Source of the DNA: Aquimarina sp. Aq78 | Lineage (GTDB): Bacteria > Bacteroidota > Bacteroidia > Flavobacteriales > Flavobacteriaceae | Assembly (NCBI RefSeq): GCF_900299525.1 | Contig: NZ_OMKA01000031.1 | Location: 124,001-188,000 of the forward strand | Direction of reading: 5' to 3' | DNA length: 64,000 bases | Shown: piece after piece, positions 45,686-54,783 of the stretch | Position numbering within the stretch: position 1 is the first letter of the stretch | Layout: each line of letters opens with the position of its first letter | Notes under the pieces: model-generated | What the model was told of the DNA's origin: nothing | Database searches by the model: none | The model's input: only the letters and a program-made list of their open reading frames with translations | Program-made: the position numbers and the translations under genes

Positions 45686-46639
45686 TTAAAAGTTATTTTT
45701 ATGAAGATTATCAAAATTCCATATAGATTCTTTCCCTTTGTTGACGATGATGACATTTCCCAGATTAGTTACACTATCGTCAGATCTATTTAAATGACAT
45801 CGTATCTGGGTGATTTGGCTATATTCAACCTCATTAGATGTCGTAATTTTTATAATTATATCTCCTCCATCAATACTAAGCATGTGGCCATCTTTTTCTA
45901 ATAGTTTGCATCCCAGATGATATAATTCTTGTGTAATACGGATGTAATCATCAGTTGTACAAGTCATTGCAATCGATTTTATACCGTTAAAAAGCTTTTG
46001 GTTTACGTAGTTAGGCTTTAAAAATGCTTCACGCGAATAAAAAGGATGATGCTTTTGGTAAAGACTATCAAGAAAAATAGGATTATAAAAAGCATACCAG
46101 GTATGTAAAGCAGTACCAGGGCTAGGGGTATAAAATGCTTTGAACCAAGTTTCCTTTTGTTTACTTAATTCCATATCTACAGTTTTTGTAGCATTAAGAA
46201 ACCGAGTGTTTTCTACTTTTAGCTTTGGTTTAACGCCTAAATGAAAATGTTCATCATCATTCTCTAGAGTAAAACCTATGCCACTTTTCCCAACAGGTTC
46301 GTTGAATATATTGTTAGGCCCTAAAATTTCAATATAATGTTTATGTCCTCTTAGATAGCACATAGGTGTATCATTATCTATTGGTGCAAAAGAAGGAAGC
46401 CCTTTATCTAATGCTCCATAAATTTTGCTCCATTCAGTGTCCTTTGTTAAACTAGAATATGAGAGACTATCCAGAACTATATATAAATGATTCAACATTA
46501 TCGCAGAAACATGTTTGCCAAAGGCCACATCAATCTTTTCTCGATCAATTATAGATGGGGCGTCTTTTTTTTGCACTTGATCTTTACAGGAAACTGAAAG
46601 CATCAAAAGAAAAACATAAAGAGCGATTCGGTTAAACAT
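45686..46639 (-). CDS. Lipoprotein, probably DUF5829 family
   Basis: 317 residues with a lipobox ending SVSC (residue 18). The region AIMLNHLYIVLDSLSYSSL at about 50-68 and the later YLRGHKHYIEILGPNN and GIGFTLENDDEHFHLG recall the VOC-like DUF5829 family. Same direction as its neighbours, 48 bases after the alkaline phosphatase stop. Family assignment is from memory of the pattern and moderate. Confidence 0.6.
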   Translation of the reverse strand: MFNRIALYVFLLMLSVSCKDQVQKKDAPSIIDREKIDVAFGKHVSAIMLNHLYIVLDSLSYSSLTKDTEWSKIYGALDKGLPSFAPIDNDTPMCYLRGHKHYIEILGPNNIFNEPVGKSGIGFTLENDDEHFHLGVKPKLKVENTRFLNATKTVDMELSKQKETWFKAFYTPSPGTALHTWYAFYNPIFLDSLYQKHHPFYSREAFLKPNYVNQKLFNGIKSIAMTCTTDDYIRITQELYHLGCKLLEKDGHMLSIDGGDIIIKITTSNEVEYSQITQIRCHLNRSDDSVTNLGNVIIVNKGKESIWNFDNLHKNNF

Positions 46640-46687
46640 GATTAAAACTGTATTAGAAGTTACCTTATTGATGATTTGTTTTTTGCC

Positions 46688-48100
46688 TTAAAATGTATTC
46701 TCAACCTCTGCTGCCTCTAACATAAGATAGTGTAGGTCTGTATTTTTTATAAAAGGTTTCAATAAATGGTTTCCCGGACCAAATAGCGCCAATTCTACAT
46801 AATCTGCGGAGTGGTGCATACTGATCCAGCCTACAGAATTGTGCTTTTTTTGGATTTCAGCCAAAACTCTAAACGGTAAACTTTTAGGATTGTACAGGCC
46901 TTCTTCCCTATTAAGAGTGTCATAATAGCTCAATAATAGTTTGGCATCTTCATTAGATAAACCAAATCCATTGGCATACTCCACGCGTTCTCGAACTTGA
47001 TTTGGCGACGTTTCTTTCCCTATCCCATTCAGGATCCATTCATTGGTATGTTTGTAGTTTTGAATGGAATCAAACTGTTGGTTGGCATTGGATCCATAAA
47101 TCACCCCGGGGTTGGCATTGCCATGGTCAGTGGTAATGATGACCAGAGTTTCGGTATCCCGTTCCGCAAAATCGATAGCCACTTTAATTGCATCGTCAAA
47201 GGCTACTTGGTCATAGATCAGTCCAGCAATATCGTTACCGTGGGCCGCCCAATCTACTTTTCCTGCTTCTACCTGTAACACAAAACCTTCTTGATGTTCC
47301 TTTAAGGCATTTATCGCCTTTTGTGTCATTTCTGCAAGAGTAGGGACACTTTCTAAGAGTTCCCGGTTACTCTCCCTATCTTTGGTATAAGGAAGCCCAT
47401 TATCGGTAAAAACACCCAAAAGAGGCTTGTTATTTGGAGCCATTAACATTTCATTACGGTTTTGAACTACATGGTAGCCCTTCTCCATAAAGGCTTGGTA
47501 CATATCTTTTTTGTCCTTCCGCTTTTCTGTTGAAAAGTAATTATTCCCGCCTCCCATTAACAGGTCAAAACCCTGTTCGAGATATTTTTCGGCAATCAAG
47601 GCTTGGTCATTCCTTGATTTTTGGTTGATACAAAAACCGGCCGGTGTAGCATGGGTTATGGGTACAGTAGTAACACACCCGGCTTTTTTACCTGCCATCT
47701 TGAATTTTTGCCAAATAGGAAGGTGAGGTTCGCCATTAACACCAATATTAATACCTCCGTTTCTGATTCGTGCCCCACCGCCCCAAGACGAACTTGCCGC
47801 AGCAGAATCAGTTACGATGGAGCTGGCAGAGGCCATATCCATCAAAGCACGTGATACTTTGTTTTCTTTATAAAGTTGTAACCAATTACTGCCTTTTCCA
47901 GTTTTTCGATCAAGATAGAGATCCGTCATATTCAAGGTACCTGTACTCATACCATCACTAACGAGCATGATGATGTTTTTGGCCTTTTTGTTTTTCCGAA
48001 CCCGATCCCATTGAGCGGCCTTAATAGACTCATATGGAGATAATATTGCTGCACCAAGGGCAGTAAGCGTTCCGTTTCTAAAAAAATGCCTTCGGTTCAT
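46688..48100 (-). CDS. Alkaline phosphatase (PhoA superfamily), secreted
   Basis: 470 residues with an RR-containing signal region (MNRRHFFRNGTLTALGAAIL), possibly Tat-exported. Metal and catalytic motifs: Asp49 (VSDGMS), nucleophile Ser99 in VTDSAAASSS, VEAGKVDWAAHGND and TTDHGNANPG, so two-zinc/one-magnesium chemistry is expected. The enzyme releases phosphate from organic esters outside the cell. Being zinc-dependent, it fits a metal-linked cluster. This gene looks visibly more GC-rich than the genes before 46 kb. Confidence 0.9.
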   Translation of the reverse strand: MNRRHFFRNGTLTALGAAILSPYESIKAAQWDRVRKNKKAKNIIMLVSDGMSTGTLNMTDLYLDRKTGKGSNWLQLYKENKVSRALMDMASASSIVTDSAAASSSWGGGARIRNGGINIGVNGEPHLPIWQKFKMAGKKAGCVTTVPITHATPAGFCINQKSRNDQALIAEKYLEQGFDLLMGGGNNYFSTEKRKDKKDMYQAFMEKGYHVVQNRNEMLMAPNNKPLLGVFTDNGLPYTKDRESNRELLESVPTLAEMTQKAINALKEHQEGFVLQVEAGKVDWAAHGNDIAGLIYDQVAFDDAIKVAIDFAERDTETLVIITTDHGNANPGVIYGSNANQQFDSIQNYKHTNEWILNGIGKETSPNQVRERVEYANGFGLSNEDAKLLLSYYDTLNREEGLYNPKSLPFRVLAEIQKKHNSVGWISMHHSADYVELALFGPGNHLLKPFIKNTDLHYLMLEAAEVENTF

Positions 48101-48224
48101 TGCGATATGATATTATTTTGTTTAAGCTTTATTTTCATTGATTTTAAATTTCAGTTTTAGATTTTCTATTTTCAATGACTTAAGTTCAAAAAAGTCGGGT
48201 TTATCTAATTTCTCATCAATATCC

Positions 48225-48255
48225 AATACCTATCATCGAAATAATGATAGGTATT
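48225..48255. promoter_or_regulatory. 12-bp perfect inverted repeat, unassigned
   Basis: AATACCTATCAT (48225-48236) and ATGATAGGTATT (48244-48255) are exact complements around a 7-base loop, with CC/GG just outside. No T-run follows on either strand, so it is not a clear terminator. It lies 125 bases before the alkaline phosphatase start. Confidence 0.5.
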
Positions 48256-48354
48256 TGGAAGCAGGAAGTTGTCTATCTCGTTTTGTATAGCAAAGAGAAT
48301 CTTCATCCAAAGGAAAAAGACTAAAAACATGAGTTTTTCATTTCATATCGTTTT

Positions 48355-48894
48355 TTAATTAGTCATCATCCCATCAAATAATTTTGCTCTATTTAAAACA
48401 TCTCCAGTAGTTGTAAAGCTTTTATTGGAAGGTTCATAAACAAGATTATCTACACCTATCCCATTACGTAGCAATCCTACCCCTAAAACTTTAGTATTAA
48501 GAAGACGTTCTCTTTGCTGGTCTAGGTGTTCGCCTATAATCATTCTCGATTTTAAGAAAGCGCCTTTCTGTCGTTCTATCCTGGGAGCAATACCAGTTTT
48601 CAATTGCGCCAAAGATCGCTCTACAGGAAGGAGCATTGGCGTTTGCCAATCGAGCAATGCCCCTTGGTAGAAATCCCCATCAGCCTTGGCAACCAATGTG
48701 ATATAATCTATTCCCTCTTTCCTTATTAGTTTATAAAGGTTATATTGAGTAGGCTCATCAAACTCAAGAACAACCCCCAGGGCGGTGTAAAAAAAAGAAT
48801 TCCCTTTATACCTTTCCCTGATCACGGGTTCTATAAAATCCATAGGGCAAACCAGAAAAAGGGTTTTTTCTTGCCGTTTACCGAAAAAAATCAT
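48355..48894 (-). CDS. Conserved hypothetical protein in the metal cluster
   Basis: 179 residues, soluble, no signal peptide. It opens MIFFGKRQEKTLFLVCPMDFIEP and has a mixed alpha/beta composition. I do not recognise a family. It overlaps the upstream NTF2-like gene by 4 bases (coupled translation), so the two probably work together, last in the run from the COG0523 GTPase. Confidence 0.6.
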   Translation of the reverse strand: MIFFGKRQEKTLFLVCPMDFIEPVIRERYKGNSFFYTALGVVLEFDEPTQYNLYKLIRKEGIDYITLVAKADGDFYQGALLDWQTPMLLPVERSLAQLKTGIAPRIERQKGAFLKSRMIIGEHLDQQRERLLNTKVLGVGLLRNGIGVDNLVYEPSNKSFTTTGDVLNRAKLFDGMMTN

Positions 48895-49364
48895 ACCGAT
48901 GCCCCAGGATTATAAGGTAAAGAGGAATGATGAACGTCTATCTTTAATTTCCCAGAAGAATCAAGAGTATAGCCAAAGGTATATTCAACCTTGACCTCTT
49001 GCCCATCTAGGTCAGTAAAGTAATAGTTGCCCATGGCCAAAGCTCTTTTTTCTTCGAGTATCATAACCTCGTTTTCAAAACGTACCTTGGTCCAGGGTTG
49101 AATAGCAAAACCTCCATCCTCTGGATATTGATCGTTTCCTGCAATAAAATACGAAAGTGCTCCTTCCTTATCAGGTCTAAATTGAATGATCGATGTTTTG
49201 GTAGGCTTGAACAGGACCTTTTTTTTATCAAAAGCATAGCGTTCATCCAGAAAATTGCTTGTAAAACGCTCACATTCCTCTCTTTGATCTTTTTTAGCAC
49301 CGATCTCGACAACTCCGTTGCCCCATTCCATTTGTGCTTTTTGTACTTCTTCTTTAGTAATCAT
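48891..49364 (-). CDS. SnoaL/NTF2-like protein
   Basis: 157 residues. KEEVQKAQMEWGNGVVEIGAKKDQREECERFTSNFLDERYAFDKK opens a cone-shaped NTF2-like fold, followed by strands reading FAIQPWTKVRFENEVMILEEKRALAMGNYYFTD. Relatives with this start are sometimes misannotated as phosphoribosyl-AMP cyclohydrolase; no HisI motif is present. 36 bases after the permease gene. Confidence 0.6.
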   Translation of the reverse strand: MITKEEVQKAQMEWGNGVVEIGAKKDQREECERFTSNFLDERYAFDKKKVLFKPTKTSIIQFRPDKEGALSYFIAGNDQYPEDGGFAIQPWTKVRFENEVMILEEKRALAMGNYYFTDLDGQEVKVEYTFGYTLDSSGKLKIDVHHSSLPYNPGASV

Positions 49365-49400
49365 TATTATTGTTGTATTTAAAAATTGAACATTATTTTC

Positions 49401-50825
49401 TTAATTGAGTATGCCTTTTGTTTTTAGACGCTTGGAGCTGAAAATTCCAAAGCCAAAAAGGACGGCAGATATCAGATAAAGCGTTAAAGCGACTGGAACC
49501 AATTGATATGAGGCTGGGCTATATTGAAACTTTGGTAATGTAGTATAGTCCTTTTGTGTAAACTCTTTATTATTGTAAAGAAGGGGTACAAAATATTCCC
49601 GCCAATTTCCTGCAAAGGCCATGACCTGTTTTCGGTAACTTTCGTAGTCTTCTGTAGAAGTTCCTGCCAAATGGTTGAATGACTCCTGAACAGTGATTGC
49701 CGGAGATATCCATTTGAATTTATCCATCCAGTCTTGTTGTTTTCTCAATTGGTTCTCAAAAGAGCTTACTACGGGTTCTAATTCTTCTTTGACCAACTGT
49801 TGCGAAGCCATATACCTGTGCCAAAAAGACCTCCTTTGAGAAGTGTCATTAATCGCATACTCTGGGTGGTCACGTAGATAATTGTCAAGGATTTCGTCCT
49901 GTTTTTTGGTGATTTCTGCTTTCACTTCACGCATCTCATTGACCATAAGGGTACGCGATGGCATAGGATAAAGGGTACTTCCTAGTTGATTTAATACAGA
50001 AGGAACCAGTAACACAAACAATACCCAAAGCCCGAGCATAGCTACCGCATTTTTGGCCGAACTGCCTACCCATAGGTTGACCAAAAAAGCTAAAGTAAAC
50101 CAAAAGAGCATATATCCCAATACCAAAGTAAGTAGCCCTAAAACTAGATTCCTTTGACTTAGGATGTCAATACCGATAATAAGAAAAACAAGCATTAAAG
50201 CTGCAATGACCAAAACCGACATCCAGAAGAAACGCAATCCCAGTTTTTGCATTACCCAATTGGGAATACCAATGGGTTGTGCGGCCAGTAATCGGAGGGC
50301 ACCACTTTCTTTCTCGGCAGAAAGCACGTTATAGGAAAAAGCAATGATCAAAAGAGGAAGTAGATAGACAATCACAAACGCCAAGTCAAAACTGCCGAAC
50401 AACAATTGCACAGGACTGGTCATTTCGGTAAAATTTAGGGCAAAATCATCGCCTGTTGCCGTTGGTTTTACAAAATGAGTAAAAAGATCTGCCTGGCCCG
50501 TTGATACAAATGCCATAGGCTGGGGATCCATGGTGGCTACACGGGGATGATAATTTCCTACAGCCATTGGGCTTGTGGGTAGAGTCCACCGAGAAGCACT
50601 TACTTCCATCCCACGTTGTACCGAGTCGAGAAGTTTTAACATTTCGGCATCACTTTCCCGTAATTCTTCTTGTGCCTTTACAATGACATTTTTACGCTTG
50701 TCTACTTTTTGTTTTCCATTAAAGACAGAAAAACCGAAGAGAAGCAATAATATCAAACTCAAGAGCTGTATCCATCGGCTACGGAGCAACAGCTTTAATT
50801 CATATTTAAAATTGTAACTGAACAT
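49401..50825 (-). CDS. ABC-2 type permease (DUF3526-like), second subunit
   Basis: 474 residues. An N-terminal helix (about 18-34) is followed by a large extracellular loop, then five more helices (about 150-290) and a last one at about 445-465. It resembles its upstream neighbour, suggesting a duplicated permease pair fed by one ATPase. It starts 2 bases after the neighbour's stop. Confidence 0.8.
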   Translation of the reverse strand: MFSYNFKYELKLLLRSRWIQLLSLILLLLFGFSVFNGKQKVDKRKNVIVKAQEELRESDAEMLKLLDSVQRGMEVSASRWTLPTSPMAVGNYHPRVATMDPQPMAFVSTGQADLFTHFVKPTATGDDFALNFTEMTSPVQLLFGSFDLAFVIVYLLPLLIIAFSYNVLSAEKESGALRLLAAQPIGIPNWVMQKLGLRFFWMSVLVIAALMLVFLIIGIDILSQRNLVLGLLTLVLGYMLFWFTLAFLVNLWVGSSAKNAVAMLGLWVLFVLLVPSVLNQLGSTLYPMPSRTLMVNEMREVKAEITKKQDEILDNYLRDHPEYAINDTSQRRSFWHRYMASQQLVKEELEPVVSSFENQLRKQQDWMDKFKWISPAITVQESFNHLAGTSTEDYESYRKQVMAFAGNWREYFVPLLYNNKEFTQKDYTTLPKFQYSPASYQLVPVALTLYLISAVLFGFGIFSSKRLKTKGILN

Positions 50826-50827
50826 AC

Positions 50828-52234
50828 TTATAAATTTTTAGGAATGAAAAAAAGAAATCCAAAAGAGCCTAAGAACCAAAGTCCTATGACCATAAGGTTG
50901 GAAGTGTTTTGCTCTAGAATGGTTCCAAGTTGAGGAGGAGTGTAGTCAAAGTCAGGTAGCTGTTCCCAGGTTTCGGCATCTGCTTGGTATCCCCAATTGC
51001 CATATTCTGAGTTTTTAGCAAAATTACCATTCAAAAATTCTTGAGTAGCGATGCGATAGTCCTCTGCAGCATCGGAAAAATCCCAATGTGTGGCATAATC
51101 GGTCTGGGCAATGGCCATACTCAAAAATCGGGTAGGAAGATAAGGGGAGAGAAGTGCCAAATTCCTGTATACATCCGACTGCTGCTCATATTGATTCTTG
51201 AGATGATTATAGTGTTTTAGATAGATCTTTGCCTGGTGTTCCTCGCCTTTTTGCATTCTATAGGCATCATAGTTAAAGGGAAGCTTAGATAAGCTATCCA
51301 CACCGTATTCTTTCAATATTCTTTCCTCTAGAAGTTTGGCCTCCTTGTTCCAGGGATTATGACCATCGAGCCCGGATTTTTTGTCTTTTAAGACATTGGC
51401 AGTAAATTCTTGTCGTGTTGGGTAAGGATACTTGTTTTCGGCAAAGTTACTCGCCGCTTTTGGTGCTGCCAAACAGGCGATGATCCAAATACATAGGGAC
51501 ACTACGAGCGAGATACCTGATTTTTTAGTTTTGATAGAAATCAACAGTACCAAGTTGATAAAGATAATATAGTAAACTACATATACCACAAACAATGAGA
51601 ACAATGATTCCCATTTGAACACCCCAAAATCTTGCAAATTGGATAATAGGATACCTGCCACCAAGAACAGAATAGCCGTAATCAACAATATAGGAAAGAA
51701 AAGTGCCATCCATTTTCCCCAGATCCATTTCCATTGGGAAATGCCCTGACTCTTGAGCAATGTTAAGGTACCCATTTCACGTTCTTTGGTGAAACCGTTA
51801 TAACCCAGAAGAACAATGAGCAGGGGAATGATGAAAAGTAACATAAAATCTGGTGTCAAATCTCCAAAGCGAGCGAGACCTGTTTGATCTGCTGCTGCGC
51901 TGAATTGTGCTTCGTTGCGTTTATGAGCTTCCAGAAAAATAGAGGTACCTGTATATTTATCTACACCTTGGTCTACTAATGAAAGAGGATATTTAGGTTT
52001 AAAGGCATAAGTACCATAATGTGCTGCAGAATGTGGGTTCTTTTTACCTTGATTGTCCCAAACCTCACGTTCTGCCGTTTTAGCAGTCGAGTACTGTGCG
52101 TTTACATTTTGGTATTGTTGAGCACTGATCCATACCGCCACACTTAATAAAAAGAATACGATAATTAAAGAGATGCGAACGCGACCGTCACGCAACAATT
52201 CCTTGGTTTCCTTAAGAAAAGTTTTTGTTATCAT
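50828..52234 (-). CDS. ABC-2 type permease (DUF3526-like), first subunit
   Basis: 468 residues with the same helix plan as the next gene (first helix at about 20-38; cluster at about 130-275; last at about 447-465). Its start overlaps the ATPase stop by 4 bases, so ATPase and both permeases are one translational unit. Substrate unknown. Such three-gene transporters beside COG0523 genes have been suspected of metal or cofactor transport. Confidence 0.8.
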   Translation of the reverse strand: MITKTFLKETKELLRDGRVRISLIIVFFLLSVAVWISAQQYQNVNAQYSTAKTAEREVWDNQGKKNPHSAAHYGTYAFKPKYPLSLVDQGVDKYTGTSIFLEAHKRNEAQFSAAADQTGLARFGDLTPDFMLLFIIPLLIVLLGYNGFTKEREMGTLTLLKSQGISQWKWIWGKWMALFFPILLITAILFLVAGILLSNLQDFGVFKWESLFSLFVVYVVYYIIFINLVLLISIKTKKSGISLVVSLCIWIIACLAAPKAASNFAENKYPYPTRQEFTANVLKDKKSGLDGHNPWNKEAKLLEERILKEYGVDSLSKLPFNYDAYRMQKGEEHQAKIYLKHYNHLKNQYEQQSDVYRNLALLSPYLPTRFLSMAIAQTDYATHWDFSDAAEDYRIATQEFLNGNFAKNSEYGNWGYQADAETWEQLPDFDYTPPQLGTILEQNTSNLMVIGLWFLGSFGFLFFIPKNL

Positions 52235-52947
52235 GATAATATTTCTTTATAGTCCATGGTATCGAGATATACCTTTTCTAACTCGGCAAGGGAAATATCG
52301 TCTGACACAAATTGTTGCCGTAATTTGCCATCTTTCATGATACCTATATGAGTGGCTACTTCCTTGGCATGAAAAAGGTCGTGTGTTGCCATCAGAGTGG
52401 CTATACCCTTTGACTTTAACTTACGCAACAGCAATCCGAACTCATTGCTGGCCTTGGGATCAAGACCAGAAGTGGGTTCATCCAACAGCAGGACTTTGGC
52501 ATCTTTGGCCAAGGCGATAGCGACTCCTACTTTTTGACGCATACCTTTAGAAAACGCGGCGATACGTTTGTCAAAGGCTTCCGTTTGTAGTCCCGCTTCT
52601 TCCAAAAAACCTTTTAATTCTTTTGTCGAAAGCTTCTTTCCTGCTATTCCAGAAAAATAATCGAGATTTTCCAAAGCAGTTAAGCTTGGGTAAAGCATCA
52701 GATTCTCTGGGATGTAAGCTAGGAAACGCTTGGTTGCCTTGGGATTTTCCTGTACGTCTATTTGGTTAATAGAGGCATTGCCCGAGGTTGGTGTCGTAAA
52801 ACCTAGTAAGAGGTTGATTGTTGTAGTCTTTCCGGCACCATTAGCTCCTAGAAGGCAATATATTTCACCTTCTTTGATTTGAAGGTTCAATTGGTTCAGA
52901 GCAACGTGTTCACTGTATTTCTTTGTAAGATTGTTAATATTGATCAT
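52231..52947 (-). CDS. ABC transporter ATP-binding protein
   Basis: About 238 residues from ATG 52947. An earlier ATG at 52995 would overlap the GTPase gene and add an uncharacteristic leader. Walker A GANGAGKTT, signature FSKGMRQKVGVAIAL, Walker B VLLLDEPTSGLDP. Partner of the two DUF3526-like permeases downstream. Confidence 0.9.
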   Translation of the reverse strand: MININNLTKKYSEHVALNQLNLQIKEGEIYCLLGANGAGKTTTINLLLGFTTPTSGNASINQIDVQENPKATKRFLAYIPENLMLYPSLTALENLDYFSGIAGKKLSTKELKGFLEEAGLQTEAFDKRIAAFSKGMRQKVGVAIALAKDAKVLLLDEPTSGLDPKASNEFGLLLRKLKSKGIATLMATHDLFHAKEVATHIGIMKDGKLRQQFVSDDISLAELEKVYLDTMDYKEILS

Positions 52948-52958
52948 AATACTATTAT

Positions 52959-54176
52959 TTATACGTTTGAATCTTGATAGCTTGGGATGGGCCAATTGTC
53001 GATATTAGAGAATTCTCCTGTTTTCCAGCCTAGTATCTCCTCATCGGTAAGCAAGCATTTTTCAAGTTGCTGGGTTATCGTGGTAACATCGAGATGCTGC
53101 CCAATAAAGACCAGTTCTATCTTTCGATCTCCGAAAGGGATTATCCAATCTGACTCTATTGATTTTTGGTTATCCAGAAAGGAAGGGTAGTTGATTCGTT
53201 CTGCAAATGACATAGACGCCCACCATACTCCAGCAGGGTCAATTTTTGTAGAACCTCCTGCTGTACTCCAGATTAAGGCTTGATTACTGCGAGATGCCAA
53301 CCAAAACAGACCTTTACTTCGAATAATGTTTGAAGGGAAATGGTTAGAAACATAGTCAAGGAACCGTTCTGGATGAAACGGTTTTTTATTACGGAATACG
53401 AAGGAACCAATACCATATTCTTCGGTTTCAGGTGTGTGTTCATTTTCAAGTTCTCGTATCCAACCTGCAGAATTTTCAGCTTCTTCAAAGTTAAACAACC
53501 CTGTATTGATAATTTCCTGTAATGCTATTTGTGAATTTTTGGTAGAAAATATTCTGGCTCCTGGATTTAATTTATGGAGAATATCATACACATTTTTTGA
53601 TTCTTGTTCGGTAATCAGATCTACTTTATTGAGTAAAATCACGTTTGCAAATTCTATTTGATCGGTAAGTAAATTTACAATCGTACGGTCATCGTTTTCA
53701 ATATTAGTAAGTTGTCTATCCGATAGATATTGGGCACTGGAAAAATCTTTCAAAAAATTATATGCATCTACTACAGTAACCATAGTATCGACATAACTGA
53801 AGCGACTTAGGTCGATACTACCGTCTTCACTGGCAAAACTAAAGGTCTGAGCCACAGGAATAGGTTCTGAAATACCTGTACTCTCAATAATTAGATAGTC
53901 AAACCTGTTTTCCTTAGCTAATTTTTCGACTTCAATCATCAGGTCTTCTCGAAGGGTGCAGCAAATACAGCCATTGCTCATTTCTACGAGGCGTTCCTCT
54001 GTTCGAGAAAGGGTGTTTTCATTTTGTACGAGCTGGCTATCTATATTGACCTCACTCATATCATTGACAATCACGGCAACTTTTAACCCTTCTTTATTAT
54101 GTAGAATATGGTTAAGCAATGTAGTCTTGCCTGCACCGAGGAAACCACTCAATACAGTAACTGGTAATTTTCTCAT
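52959..54176 (-). CDS. COG0523/CobW-family GTPase metallochaperone
   Basis: 405 residues. Walker A GFLGAGKTT at residues 11-19, the metal-binding CxCC motif GCICCTLREDL at 70-73, an NKVD guanine motif (LLNKVDLI) and a C-terminal CobW_C domain. This family (YciC, ZigA, ZNG1) delivers zinc to client proteins under zinc starvation, and it is typically Zur-regulated. First gene of the run that continues with the ABC transporter. An inverted repeat at 54263-54283 lies upstream. Confidence 0.9.
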   Translation of the reverse strand: MRKLPVTVLSGFLGAGKTTLLNHILHNKEGLKVAVIVNDMSEVNIDSQLVQNENTLSRTEERLVEMSNGCICCTLREDLMIEVEKLAKENRFDYLIIESTGISEPIPVAQTFSFASEDGSIDLSRFSYVDTMVTVVDAYNFLKDFSSAQYLSDRQLTNIENDDRTIVNLLTDQIEFANVILLNKVDLITEQESKNVYDILHKLNPGARIFSTKNSQIALQEIINTGLFNFEEAENSAGWIRELENEHTPETEEYGIGSFVFRNKKPFHPERFLDYVSNHFPSNIIRSKGLFWLASRSNQALIWSTAGGSTKIDPAGVWWASMSFAERINYPSFLDNQKSIESDWIIPFGDRKIELVFIGQHLDVTTITQQLEKCLLTDEEILGWKTGEFSNIDNWPIPSYQDSNV

Positions 54177-54262
54177 GATTAAAAAAAATTAAATATTAAA
54201 AATGTTTGGAGAAAATTTTCTGGCTAACAGGAAAGGGTATTTGATCTTTTGTATAAACTATG

Positions 54263-54283
54263 ATATGGTTTATAAAACCATAT
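54263..54283. promoter_or_regulatory. Inverted repeat upstream of the COG0523 operon
   Basis: ATATGGTTT (54263-54271) and AAACCATAT (54275-54283) are exact complements around ATA. AACTAT/ATAGTT flanks extend the symmetry with a small bulge. It lies 87 bases before the GTPase start and is a candidate operator. Confidence 0.5.
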
Positions 54284-54333
54284 AGTTATAAGTATCAACA
54301 TGCAAAAAGAAAATTTTCAAAAATAAAACGCAA

Positions 54334-54648
54334 CTACCCTAAATATTTGGGTGGAGGTTTATTGTAGATGCTTTTAGGTAGTGTAATACAGTATTGCGAT
54401 GTTTCGTAACAAAAATTGGTTTTGTACTCTTGGAAATCTATCGCAGGTTTTTGTTCTACTTCTACAAATGTATTATCTGTAAAAGGAGTGAGTTTATATG
54501 ATACTGCGATAATTTCACACAACTCACAATGTATTTGATCATCGTCATCAGAAAAATGAGAAATAGCATGTACATTAACAATTCTAAGAAATAGAAAAGC
54601 GGATAGAAAAAAAAGAGTAATTATATTTTTCCAAATGTTCATTCTCAT
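54334..54648 (-). CDS. Small secreted protein with CxxC, unknown
   Basis: 104 residues. A signal peptide (about 10-29) is followed by HAISHFSDDDDQIHCELCEIIAVS, an acidic-His stretch plus CxxC (about residues 41-44), and a C-terminus SIYNKPPPKYLG. Similar small proteins accompany metal and TonB genes in flavobacteria, which is suggestive only. A TATATTTG box on the minus strand (54660-54653) is 5 bases before the ATG; the later Met3 may be the real start. Confidence 0.6.
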   Translation of the reverse strand: MRMNIWKNIITLFFLSAFLFLRIVNVHAISHFSDDDDQIHCELCEIIAVSYKLTPFTDNTFVEVEQKPAIDFQEYKTNFCYETSQYCITLPKSIYNKPPPKYLG

Positions 54649-54740
54649 TTGCCAAATATAGTAATTAATTGGATTCTTAAATCTTAAGATATTTATAAGG
54701 AATAAACTTTGGCAAAAATTTTGGATTCATAATCATGTTC

Positions 54741-54781
54741 CTTCACAGAAATGTGAGGCTTTTTTTGTTGGCAACATTTTA
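54741..54781 (+). repeat. Right copy of the 41-bp tRNA-terminator repeat
   Basis: 40 of 41 bases match 39856-39896. The 20 bases before it include GATTCATAATC and TGTTCC, which could be remains of a tRNA anticodon arm and 3' end, but this is weak. It marks the right edge of the accessory segment. Confidence 0.6.
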
Positions 54782-54783
54782 AT

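Noticed and set aside
48891..49364. Phosphoribosyl-AMP cyclohydrolase (HisI) label for the 157-residue protein
   Set aside because: HisI metal and substrate motifs are absent; the layout fits an NTF2/SnoaL fold better.
39897..54740. Integrase, transposase or conjugation genes between the direct repeats
   Set aside because: None found on reading all frames, so I do not call a complete mobile element despite the bracketing repeats.
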